This document shows, one piece after another, positions 11,310 to 21,309 of a stretch of 64,000 nt of DNA (position 1 is the first letter of the stretch; each line of letters starts with the position of its first letter). The notes beneath the pieces are model-generated. The model made no database searches. It was given only the letters and a program-made list of their open reading frames with translations, and was not told where the DNA came from. The DNA comes from Trileptium ribeirensis. Its lineage: Eukaryota; Nematoda; Enoplea; Enoplida; Thoracostomopsidae. The stretch is from NCBI GenBank assembly GCA_030248225.1, contig JASANE010028505.1:1-64000 (forward strand). The letters run 5' to 3'. The translations under genes and the position numbers were made by a program.

Positions 11310-11565
11310 CCTATGCCACGAAGTCACTGGACCGGTCACTTTACCGCATACATCATCCATAAAAGCTGCGCACGAAGCTACGAAGACATGTGTACCATTT
11401 TTAAAGTCTTTGGTGAGTACGGAAGAGATCGAACTCAAACCCAGCTACTTCCCGCACTCCGACCGCGAAATCCCAAGTTCATGTGACACTGGGCCAGTCA
11501 CTTTACTCCATACGCCATCCATAAATGCTGAGCACCAAGCTATGAACACATGTGTACCATTTGGT
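11310..11565. repeat. Two-copy direct repeat, about 155-bp spacing
   Basis: CGGTCACTTTACCGCATACA with its sequel CATCCATAAAAGCTG and GACATGTGTACCATTT near 11332-11400 recurs diverged as CAGTCACTTTACTCCATACG with CATCCATAAATGCTG and ACATGTGTACCATTT near 11494-11560. The open frames across it look like chance products of the duplication. Confidence 0.6.
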
Positions 11566-12394
11566 AAGCGCGACCACCACGGCAGTGGTTTCTATTGGTT
11601 TTAAAATGGATCACGAAAAAGCCAAGTTAAATTGTTATATATGATCTGTGTCATACATCCCTAAGTGTTTGGTGTCAAAACCCGTTGGAATAATCTCCAG
11701 TATCTAACTATGTTCATTTTGCTGTTCACACAGCGTGATTTGAAATAACGTTTGAATAGACTTTCTTCGAGAAACGTCCACAAGTAAAGATGCACTTTCT
11801 TTAAGCACCCTTTTTTCGATGTACTCTATACGTACTCGTCTTTAGACCTGACGGCGCTGTGCCATACATTCTTACAAAACGTCCGAGTCATCGCAGACAC
11901 GTTGAAGTTAAGTTTTAGGTGATGCTATATCGCCATGACGTCATGTATTAGCAGCAGATACGCAATTTTTCATGCGGGTTAGTGGTATATAGGTGCTTGA
12001 AGACAAAACTGTGCTCTCGAAATTGAAGGGGTGGGGGACTGGCATCTTTCGGTTATCCCTGGTTCAGAACAGGTGTCCCCTGGTTCATGCCCTTGTCAAA
12101 ATTTTGAGCTCCCCCGGTTCATCGTCTCTTGGAAAATTTTTTTTTTGTTTCAAATCGACCCAAAGTACAAAAAAATTTTATCAAAATGTGTAGTAAAATT
12201 CCGTTCTGAAGCCAAAAATTTCACAAATTTTGTCAAAATTTGCTTCAAAATAGCTTTTCTCTCCAACAAAAGTGCTTCGGCAGTGTTTCTGACACGATTC
12301 TTAACGTTTTTTCTCTTGGCAAAATGCCCCCTGGCAAAATCGGGCGCCCAACGGTTCGGAACCAGGGGGGCAACCTGGCAAAGTTTTCAGTGAA

Positions 12395-12560
12395 AGGAGA
12401 GCCCAGCAAAAAATTTCAAAAGCAGCCGCTGAAAAGCTGGGCTGGGGTGAGATTCGAAGCCATGACATCCCGCTTTTGGATGCGCAGGCAGGCGCTCTAT
12501 CGACTGATCTATCCTTGCTTGACTACATAACTATTACAAAGTCGTTATATTCGACATCCC
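12395..12560 (-). repeat. tRNA-derived SINE, copy A
   Basis: Read on the minus strand it has a short leader with ATATAACGACTTTG, an A-box-like segment (ATCAGTCGATAGAGCGCCTG), a B-box-like segment (GGCTTCGAATCTCACC), and a tail with CAGCTTTTCAGCGGC. It matches the copies at 12783-12968 and 35311-35464. RNA polymerase III boxes derived from a tRNA define a SINE. The extra leader and tail and the imperfect arms argue against a working tRNA gene. Confidence 0.8.
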
Positions 12561-12782
12561 TTGGTCTTCCATTAAAGCCTACACATTGGCCTTATTTTTT
12601 ATATAATCATGAATTTCGTATATATATTTAATGTCACAATCGAATTAGCGATTAGCAGCACTTAAGCTGTTAGCCGTTACGCCAAACATATGGGATAAAA
12701 AATAGGGGCGTATGTATAATACTGGGTTCGACAAGGCAGCAGTAGAATTTCATCTTCCCATACAACCTTCATGCTATATATT

Positions 12783-12968
12783 TTTCATTTAAGCCTAGCG
12801 GTAGGAGCTTGACGACTAACGGATTTAAAAACGGCCGGCTGTTAAGTTCGGTAGGGGTGCGATTCGAACCCAAGACCTCAAGCTCTTGAATCAGCAAGCA
12901 GGCGCTTACAGACTGAGCTATCTCTGCCCGACGTCGCAAATATTATAAAGCTGTTATGTTCGACATGT
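12783..12968 (-). repeat. tRNA-derived SINE, copy B (best preserved)
   Basis: The minus strand reads leader CATAACAGCTTTATAATATT, then GATAGCTCAGTCTGTAAGCG (A box), GGTCTTGGGTTCGAATCGCA (B box), then CCGAACTTAACAGCCGGCCG and TACCGCTAGGCTTAAATG. The tRNA-like head is close to a real tRNA sequence but has an odd anticodon region. The tail is shared with copies A and C. Confidence 0.85.
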
Positions 12969-12969
12969 A

Positions 12970-13085
12970 GTGTGGGAGAGTTGTGCCACGAGCTAACCCC
13001 TGGTACAGGGGATACTGCAGCTATCGACGCTCGTGGTTCGTCTCCGAAAAATGTAAGTGCTGAGAAGCGGAGCTCGGCGTGGTTT
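12970..13085 (+). repeat. 110-bp dispersed module, copy 1
   Basis: Begins GGGAGAGTTGTGCCACGAGC and contains CTAACCCCTGGTACAGG, GTTCGTCTCCGAAAAATGT and AAGTGCTGAGAAG. Related copies lie at 35203-35310 and, more diverged, at 13538-13632. It abuts the 5' side of SINE copy B. Its origin is unknown. Confidence 0.7.
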
Positions 13086-13537
13086 CGTCGATGAATCGTA
13101 TTTTCGGTACCCTAGGGTCTTACCTATGCACCCTTGTTTCCTACCGTTAATGGCCATTTGAAACACACGGGCAATTGACACGTTTATTCAAAATATTAGA
13201 AATTATGATTCGACAGCCAAGCTCTGATAACAGTGTTCTGATTCGATATAGTAAACATTACCACGCCTTTCGAGTTACACGGATAATTTCTGGTAAGGAG
13301 ATAAGTAAACTGGTTGTCTTTAGATATCGTGCACGTAATGCAGCGCCAATGATCATACAGCTCCATCTATAGCAACCAACACCAACAATAAAGCTTCCTT
13401 GTTGAATTAGTGTGTTTAGATCAAGCTCCAGAAACTAAGGCGAAATCAAAGCGTTAATCATCAAAAAGCATTAAAATAGCAATAATACTATTATGAATTG
13501 TAATAATATCAATTATTTATCAATCAATTATGACTGT

Positions 13538-13632
13538 GGGAATGTCATGACGCGCCTAACCCCCGCTGATAGAACAAGTGGCTAACGATACTCGCGTTCG
13601 TCGCTGAAGACTGTGGGTAAGCGTCAGGAAGT
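13538..13632 (+). repeat. 110-bp dispersed module, copy 2 (diverged)
   Basis: Reads GGGAATGTCATGACGCGCCT, then AACCCCCGCTGATAGA, ACTCGCGTTCGTCGCTGAAG and TGTGGGTAAGCGTC. This is in the same order as the modules at 12970 and 35203, with short gaps. No SINE lies directly beside this copy. Confidence 0.55.
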
Positions 13633-13859
13633 AGAACCCGACTTCACTTCGTAAGGTTTAGCAAAGCTTTCAACACAACTCCATTTTTCAATATGCCCTT
13701 TAGACCCGGCTGCATTTATTACCATCGGCATAAAACACAACTGAAATCATTATACTTCAGTAAGTATTACAATAAATACAAGTAATGAACAGCGGCAACC
13801 GTACTGGTAAATCTCAAAAACTAATTCAAGATCAAATCCGCTTAGTCAACACTTCTGTG

Positions 13860-14214
13860 TTAAGATCCATGAAAACAGGTCCATGTTAACTGTGATCTAT
13901 CACAAATAATATTGAAACATTCGTCTTTAAGTTGTACAAATTGAACTATGCACAAGCTAATCTGTGACACGACCAAACTGTTCGGAACCAAAAGACAGCT
14001 GAATAAGAAATAAAATTCAAAATAAAAGTTAAAATTTTGTATAATTAAGCAAACTACGTGGTCACGCCACCTGAGGAAAACAAAATAAGTAAATAAACAA
14101 AAATAAAATTTATAAAATTTTGGTTTAGTTTTGGGGGAAACATATAATAAAAAATGAACAAAAATTAGATTTTAGGACCCTGGCACCCCTGATAGCCTAG
14201 TAGACCCACGATAA
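13860..14214 (+). repeat. LINE 3' end remnant (tail a)
   Basis: Ends with GGGGGAAACATATAATAAA, then CCCTGGCACCCCTGATAGCC and TAGTAGACCCA. This is the same terminal module found at 16980-17100 and 19855-19960, where it follows LINE sequence. The left boundary cannot be fixed. No reverse transcriptase coding sequence precedes it. Confidence 0.6.
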
Positions 14215-14389
14215 TGTTAATCTATAAAATACAGCTCAGGAACACAGAAGAAAACTAAACATCAGTAGTGTCGTCGCGGTTGGTGCATTTTCTACACCGC
14301 TTTTTCACTTAAATTTTTCAATTTTTATTCATAACTCAAAGGGCCGGCCTCTACTCCGACCCTGGTACTCTCCTATCGTTCCTGACATG

Positions 14390-15328
14390 TGTTATTTTGT
14401 ATCGTTTGGATGGGGGGTAGGGATGCACTATAATTTATTATGGCGACTATCGGATTATTAAATTGGGACGGGATTCGTCACTCGAAGATATGTGGTCCGT
14501 ACGCGTGGCCAGTAGTATGACGGTGGGAATTATTGATTGTTCCTTGGCCGCGCGTTGTTTAGGTCAGCCTATTATTGTTCCTTACAGCGCTGCTGCGTGA
14601 CTATTTGATTTTCTCGGTACTTAATTCGATATGAAGTCAAACCAGTCGAAGTTAGAATGTTTATTTCAGATTAGTATGATACGCAATATGCAGTAACACC
14701 GGTCGGTTTCCCGTAAAGTCACTATTTGAGCCAATATCTTCTATCTTCCAAATACTCAGCCACCTCGGGCGTAATTCCTTCCGTGACTTCTGTTCTAGAA
14801 CTCCGAATATTTTTGACACTTGATACTTGAAAGCCCGTTACGATTTAACTTAGACGCGAGAGCGTTACGCCTTATCTTTATTGAGCAAAACTGGCACTGG
14901 ATGATTTTTCTCAACTCAGAAGTGAGCGCGCAATTATTCTGAGTAATTTATCTGATACTTGCGGTTAGGGTATGCATTGACTAAGTTCTCATGTGAGGTT
15001 GGTACAAGATCGCCAGACGGTTGGATCCGCATGTTTATCTAAGTATCTTAACCTGTTCCTTAGATTTACACTATTTAGTTCCTTACAGATTCCTCTTTTG
15101 AGGTTAGTACGAGATCGCCGGACGGTTTGATCCGCACGTTTATTTGAGTACCTTGGAATTACGCCATTTAATTTCCTTAGAGCTACCAGTGGCCGGAAGG
15201 TTTACTGGTAGATATTATGTAATTGATTACTTTCCCGTTTGGGTTGGTACATAGTCGCCGGACGGTTGGACTCGTACGTTTATTTGATTACCTTATCTTT
15301 TTCCTTAGAATTAGGCTAAATAGTTTCC
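14390..15328 (-). mobile_element. LTR-like repeat A (minus orientation)
   Basis: Homologous by eye to 15335-16309 and, on the opposite strand, to 26236-27184 and 29080-29697. Shared blocks include TTATTATGGCGACTATCGG, GATTCGTCACTCGAAGAT, TGGTCCGTACGCGTGGCCAG, and a run of subrepeats carrying GATCGCC.GACGGTT.GATCC. In element orientation the subrepeats are at its 5' side. It appears truncated where copy B begins. No internal region accompanies it. Confidence 0.8.
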
Positions 15329-15334
15329 TTATTG

Positions 15335-16309
15335 TTATTTTGTTTTAGTTTGAATGGGGGTGGGGGTTGGACTATGATTTTTATTATGGCGGCTATCGGA
15401 TTATTAAATTGGGATGGGATTCGTCACTCGAAGATGTGTGGTCCGTACGCGTGGCCAGTAGTATGCCGGTGGGGATTACTGATTGTTTCTTGGCGCGAGT
15501 TATTAGGTCAGCGTATTGTTATCTACTATGGCACAGCTGCGTGAATATTCCAGTTGATCTGTGCATGATTCCGATGTGAAGTGAAGCCAGCAGGTTAGAA
15601 TTTTTATTCAAAGTTAGTAGATCACACAACGATTGATAATGCGATTCGGTTCCATGTAACGCACTGCGTAAGCACCTTGTCTTATGACCTCCGAACGTTT
15701 GACCACTTCCAGTATTTTTATTCTCGCCAATCTAATATTTGAACTCCAATTATTTTCAACGCTTCTTGATTGAAAACTTGTGGCACCTTGACAACACTCG
15801 ATTTCTACGACTAATCCTTGTACCGAAAATTTTCTCTCAAACTCACTTTTGAGCGCCCTATTATTCTAAGTAAATTATCTAGTACTTGTGAATAGGGTAT
15901 GTATTACCAATTCCTCTTGTGCGGTTTGTACGAGACCGCCGGACAGTTCGATCCGTACGTTTATTTGAATATCTTAACCTTTGCGTTAGATTTACACTAG
16001 TAGCTACTTCCTTATGAGTTCTTCTTGTGAGGTTGGCACGAGATCGCCGGACCTGTTCGATTAGTAAGTTTATCTGAGTACCTTAAGCTCTGCCTTAGGA
16101 TTACACTATTTTGTTTCCTTGAAGCTACCAGTGCCGGACTTCACTGATAGATCCTGAGTAATTGATATCTATTACTTTGGCTTTTGGGTTGGTACGTAGC
16201 CGCTGGACGGTTCGACTTGTACGCTTATTTAATTACCTTATTTTTCCTTAGAATTAGGCTAAATTAGTTTCCTTATGTTAACGTTCCCGCTTCCGGACGG
16301 ATCAGTTAG
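15335..16309 (-). mobile_element. LTR-like repeat B (minus orientation)
   Basis: A full-length-looking copy of about 975 bp. In element orientation it begins CTAACTGATCCGTCCGGAAG and passes through subrepeats with CGTCCGGCGG-type cores. It ends near the CCCCCACCCCCATTCAAA stretch at 15350. It sits head to tail with copy A. Short open frames across 15332-15579 are coincidental. Two adjacent terminal repeats without an internal region suggest recombination products or nested solo LTRs. Confidence 0.8.
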
Positions 16310-17100
16310 GTGCGTGTTATTTCGAATACGGTTATGACTTACTTTACGCTCGTGCTCGCTCAGGTTTTTTACTTGGGAAGTTATTAAGAATAAGATAATT
16401 TAATAACACGGTAAGTACCTAATTGTGTAGCATATGTTTAGCTCAACGTTATTCGTAGCCAGGTTTTAGTTCTAGCACTGTTTGAATTTCAGTTGCTACT
16501 TCACTCCGCAATAGGCTTTTATCTGACAAGTCACTTGCGGAATTCATACCGTCCTCCACTGTCAGAACCATAAAAATAAGACTCCAAGCAATAACATATA
16601 ACCATTATAAATTCAAGGATAACGCAAAAGGTTAGCCAAGTAACCTTTATTAATAATCGCAAACTATCCTTGATTAGAGTTGCGAGAGCCAAGAGTAATT
16701 TCTGCTTAACATCCTAAGCCAGAAGCAAACTGATCGTGTTAAGTGTTATAGCCAGGAACTATTGCCGATGTCGCGTAATTCGTAATGAAAACTAGAAAGC
16801 GGAAGTAAAATAAGCTGGTAACTATGTCCGACGCTCACCAAACTCAATCGCCGATCGACTAAGACTCAATAAGGAAAGAAAAACTAAAGCTAAAGTTAGT
16901 TAGCTAATAATATAAATTAGTGCTAATTTATGCAAATTAGGTAGCACCAAAGTAAAAGAAAACGCGAAAACAAAAAAAAAGAAAAGCCCAGGGGAGGGAT
17001 ATAATAAGTGAATTGATGACCAACCCGGGGATTTTAGTAATTTTTAGGGTTTTGGAGCGGATATGGACCGGGAACCCCCTGGTAGCCTGGTAGACCCATA
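16275..17100 (+). mobile_element. LINE copy b, internally deleted, with 3' end
   Basis: Begins with a segment (TGTTAACGTTCCCGCTTCC, GCGTGTTATTTCGAATACGG, GGTAAGTACCTAATTGTGT) that recurs at 17103-17305. It ends with the LINE 3' module (GGGAGGGATATAATAAGTG, CCCTGGTAGCCTGGTAGACC). The reverse transcriptase present between these two parts in the neighbouring copy is missing. A TATGCAAATTAG segment near the end is shared with the neighbour's 3' region. It appears to be an internally deleted or rearranged relative of the next element. Confidence 0.6.
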
Positions 17101-17105
17101 ACACT

Positions 17106-17141
17106 TATGTTAACATTCCAGCTGCCGGATGGATCAGCTAG
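17106..17141 (-). repeat. LTR-like 5' end fragment
   Basis: TGTTAACATTCCAGCTGCCG and GATGGATCAGCTAG match the reverse complement of the 5' end of the LTR-like repeats (16275-16309 and 26236-26275). Only about 36 bases remain, joined to the shared GCGTGTTATTTCC segment. Confidence 0.55.
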
Positions 17142-17253
17142 GCGCGTGTTATTTCCAATACGGTTATAGTTAAGTTACGCTGGTGCTAACACAATTTTTA
17201 CTTTGGAAAACTAATAGGAATAACATAAGTTAAAAAGTAGTAAGTACCTATTT

Positions 17254-19970
17254 GTGTCGCGATTGTATAGTAAACTGTTGATTCGTAGCAAGGTTAATTT
17301 AACTCAAGCACAGAAATTAATACTCCTTACTCGTAGAATTAATGCCAGCCAAGCATACACGTATTACAATCCAAAAGCTCGTGATAAGGTCATGAGAAAT
17401 CCATATACACCATTTGCTTTGAGAATCGTTCACACAAAACAAAACGCTGGAACTTCGCAATCAAATTCGGCGATTCGTTAGAAAAAAGACCGGCCGTCGT
17501 CGACGAAAACCAATATGGGCAGATGCAGCCTGTTGGAGAGCAATGCGTTCCAAACAAAACGCCTTCCGTTGGTTTAAAAGATCTAATTCAGCTCAATCAC
17601 GGCAAAACTATCTTGATAAATCCCTTCTAGCTACGGTGAGTATTGATGAATCAATTAAGAAGTATGAGCAGAAGTTAGCTGACAATATTGATTCCGACAG
17701 AAAGTCTTTCTTTAAATATGCACAAAAACGCCAAGTTGTAAAAACATTCATAGGACTAATGAAACGACCGGATGGGTCGTTAACGGAGAGTGCTCGCGAA
17801 GACTGTGAAGTGTTTAACATCTATTTTTCTTCTGTTTTCAATCAACAAGTGTTCCCCCACTCACAGTGTCAGTTTAAAACTACTGGATGATTGTCATCCA
17901 TTCAGTTTGAAGCCAACCACATAGAGCGTTGCCTTGACAGTCTCAAAGTGAACGCTTCCCCTGGGCTAGATGGTATCTCAAACAGGTTTCTTCATCATAC
18001 TAAAGGCCCAATATCCAAATATCTTTGTCAAGTGTTTCGTGCTTCTATGTCCTCTTCAATTGTACCCTCTGCCTGGAAGGATGCCAAAGTAGTGCCTATA
18101 TACAAAGGCAAAGGTGACAAAGCTGCCTGCAGTAACTATCGACCAACCAGTTTAACATCTGCTGTCAGTAAGGTTATGGAAACCATCGTTCGGGATCAGA
18201 TCGTCGAGTATTTAACACGCTTCGGCTTAATCTACTCGTCACAACACGGGTTTGTCTCGAAGCGTTCTACAACGACACAGCTGTTAGAATTTTTGAACTT
18301 TGCTACGAAATGTATTGATGACAATGACTGGCTAGATGTTGTTTACATCGATTTCAAGAAAGCTTTCGATAATATCAACCACGAAGCACTACTACTAAAA
18401 TTAGAGATGTATGGCATATGTGGTGATTTACTAAACTGGCTTCGAAATTACCTGTCAAACCGCAGACAGTTCGTTTCGTTGAACGATGTGGCATCATCGT
18501 TGTGCCATGTTTCGAGCTGTGTGCCTCAGGGCTCGGTACTTGGTCCGCTGCTGTTTTTGATATTCATTGACGATATCGACGAGTATGCTTCTGGTGCAAT
18601 GTTTAAATTCGCTGATGATTTGCGTTTGGCACGTCGGATCCCACGTAACTTTCCTGATTGGAGTTTTGATTCTATGCAGTTAGACTGTGATGGCCTTGCT
18701 AACTTCTGCATCAAGTGATGTCTAGCTGTTAAAGAAAATAAATGTCAAGTGATGCATTGTGGGTATGACAATCCTAGCGTTGCGTATTCACTTATGAATA
18801 ACTGTTTGAATATTACCAAAACGGAAAGAGACCTAGATGTTGTTATTACCAGCAGTCTGAAGTTTTCTGAACATTGTGCTTCGGTTGCGTCCAGAGCGAT
18901 GCGTGTGATCTACTTGCTAAAACGCACCATACAAAACTGGAATAAGAAAATTTGGCTGAATCTGTATAAAGCCTTGGTGCAGCCCCATGTCGAGTATGCG
19001 GTGAACATCTGGAGTCCAACCTTGGAACGCGATATTGCTGTCATCGAACGCGTTCAGTGTCATGCCACCAAACTGTTGCCTGTAATTTGCCACTGTGACT
19101 ACCATCATCGTTTGCAGTTCCTCGGTTTGCAAAGTTTACAAACACGGCGCATTCGCAGTGATCTGACTCTTATTTACAAGATGTTCCATAGTACTGTCGA
19201 TCTTGACATTTTCAAGTTTTTTGCCGAGGGTTCACAAACTACCCGGGGGCATAATTATACGCTACAGATCATCGACACTTCTCGATTGGAATCCCGGCGT
19301 AATTTTTTCACTCATCGCGTAGTCAGGCTCTTGAACGAGCTTCCAGCCGACGTTGTCAATGCACCGTCGCTGTCGTCATTCAAAACGAGGCTCCACGCTG
19401 CCAATATACTGCCATTGTAACAAATGATTATTTGTTTTTATAATCACAAAGCCTCGACAAACGAGGCTCACACTCCCTCAATTTGGGCAGAACAACCGAA
19501 TAACAAATCAAGCGCCGGTTACCACAAACAGCTCAAGAATACATCTGTCCGCATGGGGGATGAAGGTTACTATAAGCTGACTATAAATTCAAAATAATCG
19601 TGACCGGTTAGTTATGTAACCACTATCCATATAAAACAATAAACGAGAAAAGCAATAATCAATACATCGAAAACGAATATAAAGCAATGTGCCTCGCTTA
19701 AACGAACTATAAAATCAACAATCAAAAGCGAAATTAAAAGAAGCTAACACATGTTAGCTACTAAACAAAAATAATGCTAAATATGCAAATTAGCATTACA
19801 ACAAAACAAAACACGAAAATAAGCAAAAATCTAAACCCACGGACGCAGAAGGGAAGCATATAATAAAGATAATAGTGATCAATCCCCGGGTTTGGGAAAT
19901 TTTGGGGTTTTGGGACGGGTTTGGATCGGGAACCACCCTGGTAGCCTGGTCCGCCACTAACATCCCGGTT
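17254..19970 (+). mobile_element. CR1/Jockey-like LINE, 5'-truncated, with 3' region
   Basis: Contains the post-endonuclease linker, a complete reverse transcriptase and the C-terminal domain, followed by a 3' region of about 540 bases ending in the CCTGGTAGCCTGGT module. No endonuclease or ORF1 is seen upstream, so the copy is 5'-truncated. It has no poly(A) tail. The 3' region carries a TTAGCATT/ATGCAAATTAG motif shared with copy b. It is the best preserved LINE of the window. Confidence 0.88.
17543..19420 (+). pseudogene. LINE reverse transcriptase ORF with two in-frame TGA codons
   Basis: One frame stays open from about 17440 to the TAA at 19418-19420 except for TGA at 17888-17890 and 18716-18718. 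Domains in order: linker (RRRRKPIWADAACWRAM, YLDKSLLATVS); RT fingers (SPGLDGISNRFL, WKDAKVVPIYKGKGD, NYRPTSLTS, SQHGFVSKRSTTTQLLEF); palm A (DVVYIDFKKAFDNINH); palm B (VPQGSVLGPLLFLIFIDDI); catalytic FADD (MFKFADDLRLA); then KCQVMHCG and a C-terminal domain ending ADVVNAPSLSSFKTRLH. The second TGA sits where relatives have Trp (CIK-stop-CLAVKENKCQVM), so a single G-to-A change explains it. Retrotransposition would need both stops removed, so this copy is probably dead. Confidence 0.9.
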
Positions 19971-20930
19971 TATTGGTTGAGCATCTTACACTGATGCTTT
20001 CCTAAACGAAATATGGCAATGCCCTCAAGAGAATTGCGAGGGACGTTTTGAGTGGTCAACCCCTAACAACATGGCTTTTGAACGCAATTTCTGCAAAACT
20101 AAATATGCATATTGAGTTTTAAACTTATACCTAGCTATGTAGTTATAGTATCTATATAAAATATATTAAAATTCCGATATATCCTAATTTTCTCTTGTAC
20201 ACATTTATATTTCAGCACTAAAAATTTTCAAGTTAAAAGCTAGTTAAAAACATCTTTTTAAAATACATTTCACATTCACCCACATTTTTACACTAAAACT
20301 TACATTAGACCAAAATCAATTTTTTCTTCAAATTTGTACTTTTTCAATCATAATTCAAACTCCTCCTTCTTCACCAAAACTAAACCAATATACTTCATTT
20401 GGGTCAAAACCAAAATTGCAAATACTAGGAAATCTGTTTTTGCCACCGCTTTACTAGTACACCAGTCCACGAACTCGCGCAACCCAGTTTTTAGCGTGTA
20501 ACATTGATTGATTGCCAGGATTGCCAATATATTGTACACATTGTGTGTTTTAGAGGCTGTGGGGGTCGGAGCGTCGCCTGAGCACGATACTACACCGTTG
20601 CGAAAACCAAGCTGTAACATAGTATGAGTATGAGAAGTATGCAACAATAGCTCCAATGGAATAACATAAGTAAAAGAAAGTAACATGTTGGCAAGAAATA
20701 AGCATTATTATTAGGGTGGCCACTGTTTTTGAGAAATGAAGTTAAAAAAATTTTTTTAGCAAATTTGAGAAATTTTTCAAATTGTTTTATTTAACACGAG
20801 TTTACAATAAAATTTGCAATTTGATGAACTTAGCCCTTTTTGCCAAATTTGCGGAAGAGTTTCCAACTTGAAGAACAAAGTCGACATGGGCCTGTCAAGC
20901 TATTAGAATATTTATTAAGAAAGTAAGACA
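19970..20930. other. Noncoding stretch
   Basis: AT-rich sequence between two LINE insertions. A minus-strand frame at 20348-20686 has no recognisable domain. I see nothing I can name. Confidence 0.4.
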
Positions 20931-20937
20931 TTAAAAT

Positions 20938-21001
20938 ATAATAATAATAATAGTAATAATAATATAATAATAATAATAATGATAATAATAATAATAATAA
21001 A
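20938..21001. repeat. (ATA)n/(AAT)n microsatellite
   Basis: About 60 bases of ATAATAATAATAGTAATAAT-type repeats with minor interruptions. It lies exactly at the 3' end of the minus-strand LINE that follows, as expected for CR1/L2-type LINEs, which end in short simple repeats rather than poly(A). Confidence 0.92.
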
Positions 21002-21309
21002 CCTTTTTTTCGCAGAAGCGCAACAAAAGCGCATGATAATAAATGTCAGGTAAATATGCCATGTGATAAACAATTCATGTTCATGCAGCCGGGAACAGAT
21101 GAATTTTCAGCTTAGATTTGAACTGAGCTAAATCAAAGCCGAATTTCGTAACGCACTTGGCAGTTTGTTCCATTCCGAGGGTCCCGGAGAACAGAAACTA
21201 TTGTTTCTTGTTACATCGATTCGGAGTACTTTTTCATTGGCAAGTCGGGCCACTGACGACTCATTAAACATATCAAGAAGATAAGGTGCTTGAGCATCAT
21301 AAATGAGTA

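Noticed and set aside
12395..12968. Functional tRNA genes
   Set aside because: The boxes are present, but the arms and anticodon region are imperfect and the flanking leader and tail are shared among copies, which fits SINEs.
15332..15579. Two overlapping 70-codon plus ORFs as a gene
   Set aside because: They lie in an LTR-like repeat and read the antisense strand of the element. Other copies do not keep the frame.
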